From JAAFIP01 sp031390175 (GTDB taxonomy: Bacteria; Pseudomonadota; Gammaproteobacteria; Burkholderiales; Burkholderiaceae_C): DNA of 5,662 nucleotides. The stretch is taken from the NCBI GenBank assembly GCA_031390175.1, contig JANMTF010000174.1:1-5662 (forward strand), in the 5' to 3' direction. Position 1 is the first letter of the stretch; each line of letters begins with the position of its first letter. The notes beneath the pieces are model-generated. The model did not search any database and was not told where the DNA came from. It was given only the letters and a program-made list of their open reading frames with translations. Of this stretch, positions 5,300 through 5,662 are shown piece by piece. A program made the translations under genes and the position numbers.

Positions 5300-5662
5300 A
5301 TGAACCGCTGCACCCCTCCCGCCATGCCAGCTCACACGTTGGCACTTGCGGCACCCCTAGATGCTCCCCCTTTGCAGGCTATAACTACTCCTAAAAAAGT
5401 AGCCGCTTTCTCTATATTCCATTGGGCTACAGCACTATTCTCTGTCAATTTACTGGTTGGTATGCCATTGATAGCCCAGGCGCAGGGCGACGCGGTTCTG
5501 ACGGCACCTGACCAGGTAGTCAACATTGGCGCTGACGCCGGGCGGCAGTTTCCACCCAAAGCGCAGCGCGGCAAGCTGCAGGTCGTGCAGGGCGCCGACG
5601 TGCTGATCGACGGCAAACCCGAGCGCCTGTCACCCGGCGCGCGCATACGCGGCCCGCAAAAC
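5300..5662 (+). CDS. Exported protein of unknown function, 5' part (runs off the right edge)
   Basis: An open frame of 121 codons starts 26 bases after the tRNA and continues past the window edge. After a proline- and alanine-rich stretch (1-31) come two lysines and a hydrophobic segment of about 27 residues (AAFSIFHWATALFSVNLL, then VGMPLIAQAQG). This reads as a signal peptide with likely cleavage after AQA (residue 61). The following part contains RQFPPKAQRGKLQVVQG and VLIDGKPERLSPGARIRG, which I associate with a conserved uncharacterised secreted protein of Burkholderiales, from memory only. Starts at 5291, 5300 and 5324 are all in frame; 5300 has a GGA eight bases upstream, so the true start is unsure. 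Codons 28-58 are AT-rich and use codons such as ATA, CTA and TTA, unlike the GC-rich rest. An inverted repeat copy lies in this part. No function can be assigned. Confidence 0.65.
   Translation, partial: MNRCTPPAMPAHTLALAAPLDAPPLQAITTPKKVAAFSIFHWATALFSVNLLVGMPLIAQAQGDAVLTAPDQVVNIGADAGRQFPPKAQRGKLQVVQGADVLIDGKPERLSPGARIRGPQN
5398..5433 (-). repeat. Short dispersed repeat, copy 2, inverted and inside a reading frame
   Basis: Read on the minus strand, this segment matches copy 1 (4130-4165) at 29 of 36 positions, with the exact 12-base run CTATATTCCATT (plus strand, 5412-5423). The similarity continues loosely with a one-base gap to about 5388. The hairpin arms seen in copy 1 are partly lost here (no compensating changes). 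It encodes roughly residues 33-45 (KVAAFSIFHWATA) of the exported protein, at the front of its hydrophobic signal segment. Confidence 0.55.

Overview
The window looks like chromosomal DNA from a betaproteobacterium, most likely Comamonadaceae (Rhodoferax/Polaromonas/Acidovorax-like). This rests on the moderately high GC, the TctC ('Bug') receptor style, the TctD/TctE/TctCBA arrangement and the protein family signatures. It is inference from pattern recognition, with no database comparison.

Left part (1-4097): a complete tripartite tricarboxylate transporter locus with its own two-component system. On the minus strand are the response regulator tctD and, directly after it, the N-terminal part of the sensor kinase tctE, which runs off the left edge. 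On the plus strand, divergently, are tctC (periplasmic solute receptor), tctB (small membrane subunit) and tctA (large membrane subunit), packed with gaps of 20 and 1 bases. The 95-base divergent control region holds a tandem 9-mer, GACAGCCAA, repeated with an 11-base period. That is the geometry expected of an OmpR/PhoB-type regulator, so it is a strong candidate TctD operator. TctE would sense an external carboxylate, TctD would bind the repeat, and TctC would hand the substrate to TctAB.

Middle (4098-4359): a 262-base spacer without a convincing gene. It contains a weak terminator-like element after tctA, a short imperfect-palindrome repeat, a 12-base perfect palindrome and a single TctD-box-like half site.

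Right part (4360-5662): a complete crotonase-type enoyl-CoA hydratase gene with both catalytic glutamates, a strong GC-rich hairpin, a promoter with a perfect TATAAT, an elongator-type tRNA with a CAT anticodon, and the beginning of an exported protein of unknown function cut by the right edge. A second, inverted copy of the short repeat lies inside that last reading frame and appears to supply part of its signal peptide.

Most of the window is ordinary. The parts worth a second look are the 11-base-period operator, the dispersed repeat pair with one coding copy, and the hairpin abutting the tRNA promoter. I see no phage, CRISPR, toxin-antitoxin or insertion sequence genes.
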